From NCBI GenBank assembly GCA_945881875.1, contig CAMCVH010000001.1:186001-250000 (forward strand): a DNA stretch of 64,000 nucleotides. The letters are read 5' to 3'. The position numbers were made by a program, and so were the translations under genes. Positions 40,145 through 49,016 of the stretch are shown one piece after another (the stretch's first letter is position 1; each line of letters starts with the position of its first letter). Source of the stretch: Polynucleobacter meluiroseus. Lineage in GTDB: Bacteria > Pseudomonadota > Gammaproteobacteria > Burkholderiales > Burkholderiaceae. The notes beneath the pieces were generated by a model that had not been told where the DNA came from, searched no databases, and saw only the letters and a program-made list of their open reading frames with translations.

Positions 40145-42841
40145 ATGGCTGATTTACTAGGACAAACTTTGGGTGCTAACCAGCAGCATGATGTGGATCC
40201 AATTGAAACTAAAGAATGGATTGACGCACTCAATGGCGTGATCGCAAAAGAAGGTGTTGATCGTGCCGCATTCTTGATCGATGAACAGATTTCACACGCA
40301 CGTGTCAGTGGTGTCGTACAACCCTTCCATGCTGAGACACCCTACATCAATACGATCCCAGTAGAGCAGCAAGCCAAGCTTCCTGGCAATCACGAGTTAG
40401 AAGAGCGCATTCGTGCATACACACGTTGGAATGCGATGGCGATGGTGTTACGAGCCAATAAAGATACCAACGTTGGTGGACATATTTCTTCTTTCCAGTC
40501 AGCTGCAACTCTTTACGACGTAGGTTTTAATCACTTCTGGCATGCGCCATCTGATAAGCACGGTGGCGATCTTGTTTTTGTACAAGGTCACGTAGCAACT
40601 GGTGTTTATGCTCGTGCTTACATGTTGGGTCGTCTCACAGAAGATCATTTAGATAATTTCCGTCAAGAAGTCGATGGCAATGGAGTTTCTAGCTACCCTC
40701 ATCCTTGGTTGATGCCAGATTTCTGGCAATTTCCAACGGTCTCCATGGGTCTTGGTCCAATCATGGCTATTTACCAAGCCAGATTTATGAAGTATTTGCA
40801 AGATCGTGGCTTTGCTAAGACTGAGGGGCGCAAGGTATGGGCATTCTTAGGCGATGGTGAAATGGATGAGCCAGAGTCATTAGGTGCCATTGGTATGGCT
40901 GGTCGCGAAGACCTCGATAACCTTTGCTTCGTTATTAACTGTAACTTGCAACGACTAGATGGACCAGTCCGTGGTAATGGCAAGATCATTCAAGAACTAG
41001 AAGGTGAATTCCGAGGCGCTGGTTGGAATGTCATCAAGTTGATTTGGGGTACGCATTGGGATGCTTTGTTCGCACGCGATAAAAAAGGTATTTTGATGAA
41101 GCGTTTGGGTGAAATCGTGGATGGCGAATACCAAACCATGAAATCTAAAAACGGCGCATATGTCAGAAAAGCTGTGTTCAACACGCCAGAGCTTCAAGCA
41201 CTAGTGGCTGATTGGAGCGATGATGAGGTTTGGAATCTGAATCGTGGCGGTCATGATCCTTATAAAGTTTATGCCGCATTTCATGCAGCTAACAATCATA
41301 AAAATCAACCAACGGTGATCTTGGCTAAAACGATCAAAGGTGATGGCATGGGCAGTTCAGGTCAAGCCATGAACATTGCTCACCAAGCCAAGAAAATGAA
41401 TATTGAGGACATTAAAGCCTTCAGAGATCGTTTCAAGATTCCGGTCACCAATGAAAACATTGAGCAGTTACCGCTTGTTAAATTTGAAGAGGGTAGCGAA
41501 GAGCTCAATTACATGCGTGAGAGACGGATGGATTTGGGTGGTTATTTACCTCAGCGTCGAATGAAAGCTGAGAGCTTAGATGTGCCAGCGCTAGATACTT
41601 TCGGACCACTTCTTGAGCCAACTGTAGAGGGTCGCGAGATATCAACGACGATGGCCTTTGTTCGTATGCTGAATATGATTGTTAAAGATAAGGTGATTGG
41701 TAAGCGAGTTGTTCCTATTGTTCCTGATGAATCAAGAACGTTTGGTATGGAAGGCATGTTCCGTCAATTAGGTATTTGGAGTCAAAAGGGTCAGCTCTAT
41801 ACACCTCAAGATCATGATCAATTGATGTTCTACAAAGAGGACAAGAGCGGTCAAATTCTTCAAGAGGGTATTAATGAAGCAGGTGCGATGTGTGATTGGA
41901 TTGCTGCGGCAACCTCTTACTCAACTCATGGCGTCCCAATGCTTCCTTTCTATATTTTCTATTCAATGTTTGGTTTCCAGCGAATCGGCGATTTAGCATG
42001 GGCTGCTGGTGATATGCGAAGTCGTGGTTTCTTATTAGGCGGTACGGCTGGTAGAACGACTCTTAACGGTGAAGGTTTGCAACATGAAGATGGCCACAGC
42101 CATTTACTGAGTGCTTCTATCCCAAACTGTATTAGTTATGACCCTACATTTGCTTTTGAATTAGCAGTGATCATTCAAGACGGTATGCGTCGTATGATGA
42201 CAGATCAAGAAGATGTTTATTACTACTTGTCTTTGATGAATGAGAACTATGCTCATCCAGCAATGCCAAAGGGTGCTGAAAAAGATATCTTGAAGGGCAT
42301 GTACAAGTTAACTAGCGTTGGCGATGCCAAAGCTAAGCAACGGGTTCAGTTATTAGGTAGCGGCACCATCCTTCGCGAAGTGATGGAGGCAGCAAATATG
42401 TTGCGTGATGACTGGGGTGTTGCATCTGACATCTGGAGTTGCCCAAGCTTTACTGAGTTGGGACGTAACTGGAATACAGTCTCACGTCAAAACATGTTGA
42501 ACCCAACTGATAAACCAGTTTTATCTCATGTTGAGTCAATGCTAAAAGACACGATAGGTCCTGTGATTGCTGCAACGGATTACGTCCGAATGTTTGCTGA
42601 GCAAATCCGTCCAGCTATCCAGAATACGGGTAAGCGTTACAACGTATTAGGTACTGATGGTTATGGTCGATCAGATACTCGTGAGAAGTTGAGACACTTC
42701 TTCGAAGTCGATCGTCGTTGGGTCACTGTAGCAGCTCTAAAAACTCTTGCAGATGATGGACAAATCGAACACAAAAAAGTTGCTGAAGCCTTGAAGAAGT
42801 ATGGCTTAGATCCTAAAAAACCTAACCCAATGACAGTGTGA
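40145..42841 (+). CDS. aceE: Pyruvate dehydrogenase E1 component (homodimeric)
   Basis: AceE is the thiamine-diphosphate-dependent E1 that decarboxylates pyruvate and acetylates the lipoyl groups of AceF. From ATG 40145 it is 898 aa, the usual length. This start has GAGGAG six bases upstream; the earlier in-frame ATG at 40106 would add 13 unconserved residues and leave hardly any leader after the promoter. The ThDP site GDGEMDEPESLGAI with NLCFVINCNLQRLDGP, and GVHGEGLQHEDGHSH-type residues (NGEGLQHEDGHSH) are present. aceF and lpdA follow on the same strand with gaps of about ten bases. Confidence 0.97.
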   Translation: MADLLGQTLGANQQHDVDPIETKEWIDALNGVIAKEGVDRAAFLIDEQISHARVSGVVQPFHAETPYINTIPVEQQAKLPGNHELEERIRAYTRWNAMAMVLRANKDTNVGGHISSFQSAATLYDVGFNHFWHAPSDKHGGDLVFVQGHVATGVYARAYMLGRLTEDHLDNFRQEVDGNGVSSYPHPWLMPDFWQFPTVSMGLGPIMAIYQARFMKYLQDRGFAKTEGRKVWAFLGDGEMDEPESLGAIGMAGREDLDNLCFVINCNLQRLDGPVRGNGKIIQELEGEFRGAGWNVIKLIWGTHWDALFARDKKGILMKRLGEIVDGEYQTMKSKNGAYVRKAVFNTPELQALVADWSDDEVWNLNRGGHDPYKVYAAFHAANNHKNQPTVILAKTIKGDGMGSSGQAMNIAHQAKKMNIEDIKAFRDRFKIPVTNENIEQLPLVKFEEGSEELNYMRERRMDLGGYLPQRRMKAESLDVPALDTFGPLLEPTVEGREISTTMAFVRMLNMIVKDKVIGKRVVPIVPDESRTFGMEGMFRQLGIWSQKGQLYTPQDHDQLMFYKEDKSGQILQEGINEAGAMCDWIAAATSYSTHGVPMLPFYIFYSMFGFQRIGDLAWAAGDMRSRGFLLGGTAGRTTLNGEGLQHEDGHSHLLSASIPNCISYDPTFAFELAVIIQDGMRRMMTDQEDVYYYLSLMNENYAHPAMPKGAEKDILKGMYKLTSVGDAKAKQRVQLLGSGTILREVMEAANMLRDDWGVASDIWSCPSFTELGRNWNTVSRQNMLNPTDKPVLSHVESMLKDTIGPVIAATDYVRMFAEQIRPAIQNTGKRYNVLGTDGYGRSDTREKLRHFFEVDRRWVTVAALKTLADDGQIEHKKVAEALKKYGLDPKKPNPMTV

Positions 42842-42851
42842 GGCGAGCCAA

Positions 42852-44474
42852 ATGAGTCAAGCAATCGAAATCAAAGTACCTGATATTGGTGATTACAAGG
42901 ATGTACCTGTCATTGAGATCCACGTTAAACCAGGTGATCGTGTTGAAAAAGAACAAACTTTAGTTACTCTAGAGTCTGATAAAGCCACGATGGATGTTCC
43001 ATCATCAGAAGCAGGCGTTGTCAAAGAAGTAAGAGTGAAGGTTGGAGATAATATTTCTGAAGGAACTATTGTTGTTCTTCTAGAGGCAAGCAGTGCTGCG
43101 TCAGTTCCAGTTGAAGCTCCGTCGGAAGCTCAGTCCGCAGCTAAGTTAGCTCCATCTGCGCCTAACGCCGCTGGTTCATCAATCCAAATCAAAGTACCAG
43201 ACATTGGAGACTATAAAGGTGTGCCCGTCATTGAGGTTCACGTCAAAGTAGGTGACCGTGTTGAAAAAGAACAATCCATTGTCACTTTAGAATCAGATAA
43301 AGCGACGATGGATGTTCCATCATCTGATGCTGGAATCGTTAAAGAAGTTAAAGTTAAAGTGGGAGACAGTATTTCTGAAGGAGATGTCGTTCTTGTTATC
43401 GAGTCATCCAGTGCGGCAGTTTTTGCACCAGCTCCAAGTTCAGAGAAGTCAGCACCAGCACCAGCACCAGCACCAGCACCATCAAAAGTATCTCCACCAG
43501 CGGCTTCAGCACCAGTTGCTGCCCCAATTGCTCGAGTGGAGTCAACACCTGTAGGTGGTGTGAGTCATGCCAGCCCATCAGTTCGTAAGTATTCACGTGA
43601 GCTTGGTGTTGATGTGTCCAAAGTTATTGGAACAGGTCCCAAGGCCCGCGTTACTCAAGAAGATGTCCAGGCTTATGTCAAAAACATCATGACTGGCCAA
43701 GCCGCTTCGCCAGCAGGTGCTCCAGTTGCAGCTAGCGGTGGATTAAATCTTTTACCGTGGCCTAAGATCGATTTCACAAAATTTGGTGAAATTGAAACTA
43801 AGCCTTTATCACGTATTCAAAAATTATCAGCTTCAAACTTATCTCGCAACTGGGTCATGATTCCAGCAGTCACGTATCACGAAGATGCTGATATTACGGA
43901 GCTAGAAGCATTCCGTGTGATGACCAATAAGGATAATGAAAAGCAGGGTATCAAAGTAACGATGCTTGCTTTCTTAATTAAAGCATCTGTAAATGCTTTA
44001 AAGAGATTCCCTGAATTCAATAGCTCACTAGATGGTGATGATTTAGTTTTGAAGAAATATTTCCATATTGCGTTTGCTGCTGACACGCCAAATGGTTTAG
44101 TAGTTCCTGTTGTAAAGAATGCTGATAAAAAAGGTATTTTTGAAATTGCAAAAGAAACAGGTGAATTAGCTAAGCTTGCCCGTGAAGGAAAGTTGAAGCC
44201 TGATCAAATGCAGGGTGCTTCATTCACTATTTCATCCTTGGGTGGTATTGGCGGTACTTACTTTGCACCAATCATTAACGCTCCTGAAGTAGCTATTTTG
44301 GGTGTGAACAAAGCATCGATGAAGCCAGTTTGGAACGGTAAAGAGTTTGTTCCAAAACTCATTTGTCCGCTGTCTTTGACTGCTGATCATCGAGTGATTG
44401 ATGGTGCACTTGCAACCAAATTTAACGTTTATTTATCTGAACTTTTGGCCGACTTCCGTCGTGTCGTTCTATAA
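42852..44474 (+). CDS. aceF: Dihydrolipoamide acetyltransferase (E2 of pyruvate dehydrogenase)
   Basis: AceF is the core of the pyruvate dehydrogenase complex and transfers the acetyl group from lipoamide to CoA. The 540 aa protein has two lipoyl domains with modified lysines K44 and K150, both within [14 protein letters not shown], joined by an Ala/Pro linker; then an Ala-Pro repeat (201-210), a peripheral-subunit-binding domain (about 238-278, HASPSVRKYSRELGVDVSKV), another linker and the catalytic domain with His513 and Asp517 in DHRVIDGA. E. coli AceF has three lipoyl domains; two is common in betaproteobacteria. The two copies are very similar in sequence. Confidence 0.97.
   Translation: MSQAIEIKVPDIGDYKDVPVIEIHVKPGDRVEKEQTLVTLESDKATMDVPSSEAGVVKEVRVKVGDNISEGTIVVLLEASSAASVPVEAPSEAQSAAKLAPSAPNAAGSSIQIKVPDIGDYKGVPVIEVHVKVGDRVEKEQSIVTLESDKATMDVPSSDAGIVKEVKVKVGDSISEGDVVLVIESSSAAVFAPAPSSEKSAPAPAPAPAPSKVSPPAASAPVAAPIARVESTPVGGVSHASPSVRKYSRELGVDVSKVIGTGPKARVTQEDVQAYVKNIMTGQAASPAGAPVAASGGLNLLPWPKIDFTKFGEIETKPLSRIQKLSASNLSRNWVMIPAVTYHEDADITELEAFRVMTNKDNEKQGIKVTMLAFLIKASVNALKRFPEFNSSLDGDDLVLKKYFHIAFAADTPNGLVVPVVKNADKKGIFEIAKETGELAKLAREGKLKPDQMQGASFTISSLGGIGGTYFAPIINAPEVAILGVNKASMKPVWNGKEFVPKLICPLSLTADHRVIDGALATKFNVYLSELLADFRRVVL
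43451..43480 (+). repeat. Hexanucleotide repeat encoding the aceF Ala-Pro linker
   Basis: AGCACC is repeated five times without interruption (30 bases) and encodes alternating Pro and Ala residues in the flexible linker after the second lipoyl domain. Changes in copy number would keep the frame and only alter linker length. Confidence 0.9.
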
Positions 44475-44486
44475 AAGGGAATCGAC

Positions 44487-46292
44487 ATGGCCAAAATAGA
44501 AATTAAAGTCCCTGATATTGGTGACTTCCATGACATTCCAGTTATAGAAGTATTAATGAAGGTTGGCGATAAGGTTAAAAAAGAACAGGCGTTATTAGTT
44601 CTTGAGTCTGATAAAGCAACTATGGAAGTTCCTAGTGAACAAGCTGGAACAATTGTTAGTGTTGCTGTTAAGGTTGGTGACAAGATCAATCAGGGAATGG
44701 TCATTGCTACGATTGAAGCTGCTGCTTCATCAGTAACTTCACCAGTTTCTGCTCCAACAGCACCGGCACCAGCAAAAGTTTCAGCACCATCTGAAACAAC
44801 AACTCCTGCAAAGACAGTAACAGCAGCGCCAGCTTTAGATTCTTATTCTGGCAACGTCGATCACGAATGTGAAATACTTGTATTGGGTGCTGGCCCTGGT
44901 GGTTATAGTGCGGCATTTAGAAGTGCTGACCTCGGTATGAGCACAATCATTATTGAGCGTTATTCAACCTTAGGTGGTGTTTGTCTCAATGTGGGATGCA
45001 TTCCATCAAAGGCACTTTTACACACAGCTGCCATCATGGATGAAGTGAAGACCATGGCTAAGCATGGTATCAGCTACGGTGATCCTAAAATAGATATTAA
45101 CCAGCTTAGAACTCATAAAGAAAATGTGATCGGCAAGCTGACTGGTGGTTTGGCTGGAATGGCCAAGGCTCGTAAAGTAAAAACAGTCCGTGGTATTGGT
45201 CGTTTCTTAGATGCCCATCATGTTGAAGTCGATTTAACTGAAGGAAACTCAAAATCTTCAACAGGCAAAAAAGAAGTTATTCGTTTCCAAAAAGCAATCA
45301 TCGCCGTAGGCAGTCAATCAGTGATGTTGCCATTCTTACCTAAAGATCCAAGAATTGTTGATAGTACCGGTGCTCTGAAATTAGCTTCTGTTCCAAAAAG
45401 AATGTTGGTGATTGGTGGCGGCATCATTGGTTTAGAGATGGCAACTATTTACAGCACCTTAGGTAGCAAAATTGACATTGCTGAAATGTTAGATGGGTTG
45501 ATGACTGGCGCAGATCGTGATTTAGAAAAGGTCTGGGAAAAGATTAATGCCCCGCGTTTTGACAACATCATGCTAAAAACTCGTGCGAGCAAAGCAGAAG
45601 CAAAATCTGATGGCATTCATGTAACTTTTGAGGGTGATAAAGCACCTGCAACACCTCAAGTTTATGACTTGGTATTAGTTGCAGTTGGTCGAACCCCTAA
45701 TGGTAAAAAGATTGATGCTGACAAAGCAGGGGTATTAGTTGATGAGCGTGGCTTTATTAATGTAGATAATCAGTTACGAACTAACGTAGCTCACATCTTT
45801 GCCATAGGTGATCTAGTTGGACAACCTATGTTGGCGCATAAAGCGGTTCACGAGGCTCACGTCGCAGCTGAAGTTGCTGCTGGTCAGAAGTCTTACTTTG
45901 ATGCTAAACAAATCCCATCAGTTGCTTACACCGATCCTGAAGTAGCTTGGGCTGGTTTAACTGAAGAGCAATGTAAAGCTAAAGGTATTGAGTACGAAAA
46001 AGGTATGTTCCCATGGGCTGCCAGTGGTCGTGCGATTGCAAACGGTCGAGATGAAGGTTTTACAAAACTACTTTTTGATAAAGCAACGCATCGTATTATT
46101 GGTGGAGGCATTGTTGGTACTCATGCCGGTGACCTAATTGGTGAAGTATGTTTGGCGATTGAGATGGGTGCTGATGCGGTGGATATTGGCAAAACTATTC
46201 ACCCACATCCAACACTTGGTGAGTCTGTTGGTTTAGCCGCTGAAGTGGCTCATGGTAGTTGCACAGACTTACCGCCTCAGAAGAAAAAGTAA
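44487..46292 (+). CDS. lpdA: Dihydrolipoamide dehydrogenase (E3) with N-terminal lipoyl domain
   Basis: LpdA reoxidises dihydrolipoamide with FAD and NAD. At 601 aa it is longer than the roughly 475 aa E. coli enzyme because it carries its own lipoyl domain (residues 1-80, K43 in [11 protein letters not shown]) and an Ala/Pro/Thr linker. The FAD motif GAGPGG (134-139), the redox-active pair C166 and C171 ([13 protein letters not shown]), the NAD-binding [10 protein letters not shown] and the C-terminal HPHPTLGE with the catalytic His are intact. Lipoyl-bearing E3 is known in betaproteobacteria such as Ralstonia. It ends the aceE-aceF-lpdA operon. Confidence 0.97.
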   Translation: MAKIEIKVPDIGDFHDIPVIEVLMKVGDKVKKEQALLVLESDKATMEVPSEQAGTIVSVAVKVGDKINQGMVIATIEAAASSVTSPVSAPTAPAPAKVSAPSETTTPAKTVTAAPALDSYSGNVDHECEILVLGAGPGGYSAAFRSADLGMSTIIIERYSTLGGVCLNVGCIPSKALLHTAAIMDEVKTMAKHGISYGDPKIDINQLRTHKENVIGKLTGGLAGMAKARKVKTVRGIGRFLDAHHVEVDLTEGNSKSSTGKKEVIRFQKAIIAVGSQSVMLPFLPKDPRIVDSTGALKLASVPKRMLVIGGGIIGLEMATIYSTLGSKIDIAEMLDGLMTGADRDLEKVWEKINAPRFDNIMLKTRASKAEAKSDGIHVTFEGDKAPATPQVYDLVLVAVGRTPNGKKIDADKAGVLVDERGFINVDNQLRTNVAHIFAIGDLVGQPMLAHKAVHEAHVAAEVAAGQKSYFDAKQIPSVAYTDPEVAWAGLTEEQCKAKGIEYEKGMFPWAASGRAIANGRDEGFTKLLFDKATHRIIGGGIVGTHAGDLIGEVCLAIEMGADAVDIGKTIHPHPTLGESVGLAAEVAHGSCTDLPPQKKK

Positions 46293-46322
46293 TCATTGAC
46301 GTTTGTATTTATTTTTTTAGTC

Positions 46323-46349
46323 AAAAAAAACCCCCGCACGAGGCGGAGG
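46323..46349 (-). terminator. Rho-independent terminator of the phasin gene
   Basis: On the minus strand CCTCCGC (46349-46343) pairs with GCGGGGG (46337-46331, one G-T pair) around CTCGT, followed by eight T residues (A-run 46323-46330 on the plus strand). It lies about 105 bases after the phasin stop. Confidence 0.85.
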
Positions 46350-46419
46350 TTCAGGGGTTCTTGTAGATTTGATCTGACTGAGTACCGAGGAGACAATCTT
46401 TACTTCAATAATTCTTGAC

Positions 46420-46444
46420 AGCCATCATCTAGTACCGGATGGCT
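46420..46444 (-). other. Hairpin in the phasin 3' untranslated region
   Basis: AGCCATC (46420-46426) and GATGGCT (46438-46444) form a perfect 7-bp stem with an 11-base loop, starting ten bases after the phasin stop. No T-run follows on the minus strand, so it is a structural element of the 3' UTR, possibly protecting the mRNA or a 3'-derived RNA. Confidence 0.55.
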
Positions 46445-46454
46445 TTCATACGAT

Positions 46455-46991
46455 TTACTTCTTACCGCGTGCAGCTTTAACTGCAGTATTAGCAGCAGTA
46501 TTGAAGTTATTTTGTGCCAAATCAACAGCTTGCTTAATAGACTTTTGAGTTATCTCATAAGCATTATTTGCTGCTGTCATTGCTTGTTTCATAGCCTGGA
46601 CAGCTGCTTCTGAACCAGCAGGTGCGTTCTTTGTCATTTCTTCAACTAAACCACTGATGTTGCCGGTGCTTTTCTTTAACTGTGACTCAGTTACTGCTGT
46701 AAAAGTTGAATTAGTTTCATTAGCGATGTCATATAAATTGCGGCTATAAGACATGATCTTTTCTGCTAAAGGCTGAACCATACTAGCTTGCATAGCCATT
46801 AATGACTGTGCATCACGAACTGAAAGGGCCTGCTTAGCATTTTGTACGTTTTCGTCCATAGAGGCTTTTGCTACAGCCATGTTTAATTCAACTAATTTTT
46901 CTACGCCTTCAAAAGCCTTGTTTGTTAGACCTAATAAAGTTTCTAGGTTGGCTTTGTTTGCTGCTGCGATCTGTTCTGGTGATAATGTCAT
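46455..46991 (-). CDS. phaP: Phasin family protein (PHA granule-associated)
   Basis: Phasins coat polyhydroxyalkanoate granules and control their number and size. From ATG 46991 the protein is 178 aa, mostly amphipathic helix, rich in Ala/Asn/Lys with no Cys or Trp. It begins with [19 protein letters not shown], typical of Burkholderiales phasins, and ends in [14 protein letters not shown] lies seven bases before the ATG; upstream in-frame codons to 47045 overlap the promoter and are rejected. Its presence implies PHB storage, consistent with pyruvate dehydrogenase supplying acetyl-CoA next door. A sigma-70 promoter, a possible operator and a long structured 3' UTR are seen. Confidence 0.92.
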   Translation of the reverse strand: MTLSPEQIAAANKANLETLLGLTNKAFEGVEKLVELNMAVAKASMDENVQNAKQALSVRDAQSLMAMQASMVQPLAEKIMSYSRNLYDIANETNSTFTAVTESQLKKSTGNISGLVEEMTKNAPAGSEAAVQAMKQAMTAANNAYEITQKSIKQAVDLAQNNFNTAANTAVKAARGKK

Positions 46992-47029
46992 TTGTATTCT
47001 CCAATAATTTATAGGTAAGTACGCTGTAA

Positions 47030-47045
47030 TTGTTGCGCTGCACAA
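47030..47045. promoter_or_regulatory. Candidate PhaR-type operator at the phasin start site
   Basis: TTGTTGCGCTGCACAA lies directly downstream of the phasin -10 box and covers the expected start site. It is an imperfect palindrome (TTGT/ACAA ends with a GC-rich TGCGCTGCA core) resembling TGC-rich sites bound by the PHB-responsive repressor PhaR. The match is by eye. Confidence 0.4.
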
Positions 47046-47050
47046 ATATA

Positions 47051-47078
47051 AGTATAGGTGTTAAAACGATGAAGTCAA
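47051..47078 (-). promoter_or_regulatory. Sigma-70 promoter of the phasin gene
   Basis: On the minus strand TTGACT (47078-47073), a 16-base spacer and TATACT (47056-47051) are each one base from consensus. Initiation near 47044 gives a leader of about 53 bases. Strong expression fits an abundant granule protein. Confidence 0.75.
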
Positions 47079-47110
47079 GCCCACATAGTGAAAAAAAGCA
47101 AAATTAGCCT

Positions 47111-48013
47111 GTGAAAGCCTTTTATACCGATCATTTTGTCCTTCCTTTGCCCCCTGGGCATCGATTTCCGATGGAAAAGTACAGCCAATTAAGAGATAGA
47201 GTCACGAAAATAGAGGGTGTTGAGCTAGTTGAACCGATTGGAGCAAGTGACGAAGACTTACTGAGGGTGCATACATCCACATACGTCAAAGCGGTGACTG
47301 AAGGTCTGCTTATGCATGCTGAGCTAAGAGAAATTGGCTTTCCATGGTCAGAAAAAATGGTTGAAAGATCTAGGCGGTCAGCAGGAGCTACAGCTCAGGC
47401 TTGTTTGGCTGCCATTAAAGAGGGTATTTCTGTTAATTTAGCTGGCGGCACTCATCATGCCTATACCAATAAAGGCAGTGGGTTCTGTGTCTTCAATGAT
47501 GCTGCCGTAGCTGCCAAATACGTGCAGAATGTTTATCCTAAGCTTCAAGTCGCCATTATTGACTTAGATGTTCATCAAGGGAATGGCACGGCAGCCATTC
47601 TAGGAAAAGATCCCAGTTGTTTTACCTTATCAATACATGGTGAAAAAAACTTCCCATTTAGAAAAGAATCAAGCCATTTAGATATAGGCTTAAACGATGG
47701 GGTAGGTGATCAAGAGTACCTGGAGACGCTTAATCAAGCACTTGAAATATTAGAAGCGCAATTTAACCCAGAGTTGATCATTTACCTTGCAGGTGCCGAT
47801 CCTCATGAAGGAGATCGTCTTGGCCGTCTTAAATTAAGTATGGATGGCTTGGCAAAACGGGATCAAATGGTTCTTAGTTTTGCGCGCGAACATCGCTGTC
47901 CCATTGCACTTGCAATGGCAGGTGGTTATGGCACTGATATTCAAACAACTGTTGATGTACACGAACAGACAATACAATTAGCCTTTAAGCATTTTCTTAA
48001 TAAAGGTTATTAG
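47111..48013 (+). CDS. Histone deacetylase-family (acetoin utilisation-like) amidohydrolase
   Basis: A 300 aa zinc-dependent hydrolase of the arginase/HDAC superfamily. Catalytic features are intact: the HH pair in GGTHHA (H115, H116), zinc ligands D153 and H155 in DLDVHQGNG and D230 in GADPHEGD, and the transition-state Tyr in AMAGGYGTD. Bacterial members act on acetyl-lysine, acetylpolyamines or related amides; the substrate here is unknown. The start is GTG with no clear Shine-Dalgarno. The EamA transporter gene begins right after its stop codon. It diverges from the phasin gene. Confidence 0.87.
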   Translation: MKAFYTDHFVLPLPPGHRFPMEKYSQLRDRVTKIEGVELVEPIGASDEDLLRVHTSTYVKAVTEGLLMHAELREIGFPWSEKMVERSRRSAGATAQACLAAIKEGISVNLAGGTHHAYTNKGSGFCVFNDAAVAAKYVQNVYPKLQVAIIDLDVHQGNGTAAILGKDPSCFTLSIHGEKNFPFRKESSHLDIGLNDGVGDQEYLETLNQALEILEAQFNPELIIYLAGADPHEGDRLGRLKLSMDGLAKRDQMVLSFAREHRCPIALAMAGGYGTDIQTTVDVHEQTIQLAFKHFLNKGY

Positions 48014-48904
48014 ATGTTGAACTCATTATGGGTGAACCGTTTGTCACCCTGGATGGCTCCAGTTTTCGTGTTCATTTGGAGTACGGGCTTCATCATAGCC
48101 ATTTACGGCATGCCTCATGCCGAGCCGATGACTTTTATTGTCATTCGATTTTCAAGTGTGGTGATTTGTATGTTGCCAATTGTACTGTTATTAAAAGCGC
48201 CATGGCCTTCACGATCACAAACAATTCATATTGCAATTGCGGGCATATTTCTTCAGGCTGGTTATGTAGGTGGCGTCTGGATTGCAGTTAAAGATGGCAT
48301 GTCAGCTGGATTGGTAGCACTGATTGTTGGTTTACAACCGATCTTGACTGCATGGTTAGCCGCATTAATATCTGAAAAGGTAACCCGTGATCAATGGATT
48401 GGTTTATTACTGGGACTTTTGGGTGTGGGTCTGGTTGTATGGACAAAGCTTTCTTTAATTGGCTTGAGCACATTTGCGATATTTTTTGGATGTTTAGCAC
48501 TTTTGAGTATTACTGCAGGGACGCTTTATCAAAAGAAATTTTGTTCACAATTTGATATCAGAAGCGGTAGTGTGATTCAGTTTGCAGCCTCTGTTATGGT
48601 TTGTGCACCATTGATGCTGATATTTGAGACGATGGAAGTAGAGTGGGTTCCTGAGATGATTGGTGCCATGCTGTGGGGTGTTTTTGCCATTTCTATTGGT
48701 GCAATATCTTTGTTATTCATCTTAATTCGTAACGGTGCAGCAACCAAGGTAACCAGCTTGATGTATTTAACGCCGCCGACTACTGCTTTGATGGCTTGGA
48801 TTTTATTTGATGAGCCCATTACTTGGGTCATTGTGTTCGGTATCTTACTAACCAGCTCAGCAGTTATATTGGTTAATCGATCAAGTACTAAAAAGCTTAC
48901 TTAA
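48014..48904 (+). CDS. EamA/DMT-family membrane transporter
   Basis: A 296 aa multi-pass membrane protein with the ten-helix, two-repeat layout of the drug/metabolite transporter superfamily. The first EamA repeat (FVFIWSTGFIIAIYGMPHAEP, GLQPILTAWLAALISEKV) and the second (SIGAISLLFILIRNGAATKV, LTPPTTALMAWILFDEPI) each end in the usual EP/DEP loop. The substrate cannot be predicted. The ATG abuts the stop of the HDAC-family gene, so the two are probably co-translated and may act on related compounds. Confidence 0.87.
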   Translation: MLNSLWVNRLSPWMAPVFVFIWSTGFIIAIYGMPHAEPMTFIVIRFSSVVICMLPIVLLLKAPWPSRSQTIHIAIAGIFLQAGYVGGVWIAVKDGMSAGLVALIVGLQPILTAWLAALISEKVTRDQWIGLLLGLLGVGLVVWTKLSLIGLSTFAIFFGCLALLSITAGTLYQKKFCSQFDIRSGSVIQFAASVMVCAPLMLIFETMEVEWVPEMIGAMLWGVFAISIGAISLLFILIRNGAATKVTSLMYLTPPTTALMAWILFDEPITWVIVFGILLTSSAVILVNRSSTKKLT

Positions 48905-49000
48905 AGGAATATTTTTTAAAAAAGTAAATGATGAGTATTTCTAGTAAACCGTTACTTTTGCACTATCATGGATAGGTCGCTAAATAGTTAACTTAGGTAA

Positions 49001-49006
49001 TATAAT
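49001..49006 (+). promoter_or_regulatory. -10 box very close to the PBP7-like start codon
   Basis: A perfect TATAAT ends 11 bases before the ATG at 49017. Initiation would be at about 49013, giving a leader of only about four bases. No convincing -35 hexamer lies at 17 bases, and no Shine-Dalgarno is present. Confidence 0.45.
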
Positions 49007-49016
49007 CAAATACATA

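Noticed and set aside
43312-43596. Open frames on both strands rich in His/Gln or Leu/Val over the aceF linker
   Set aside because: They are shifted-frame and antisense readings of the AGCACC repeat and lipoyl-linker codons of aceF.
46992-47045. N-terminal extension of the phasin by 18 residues
   Set aside because: The extra codons cover the promoter start site and candidate operator; the ATG at 46991 has GGAGA and begins with the conserved phasin N-terminus.
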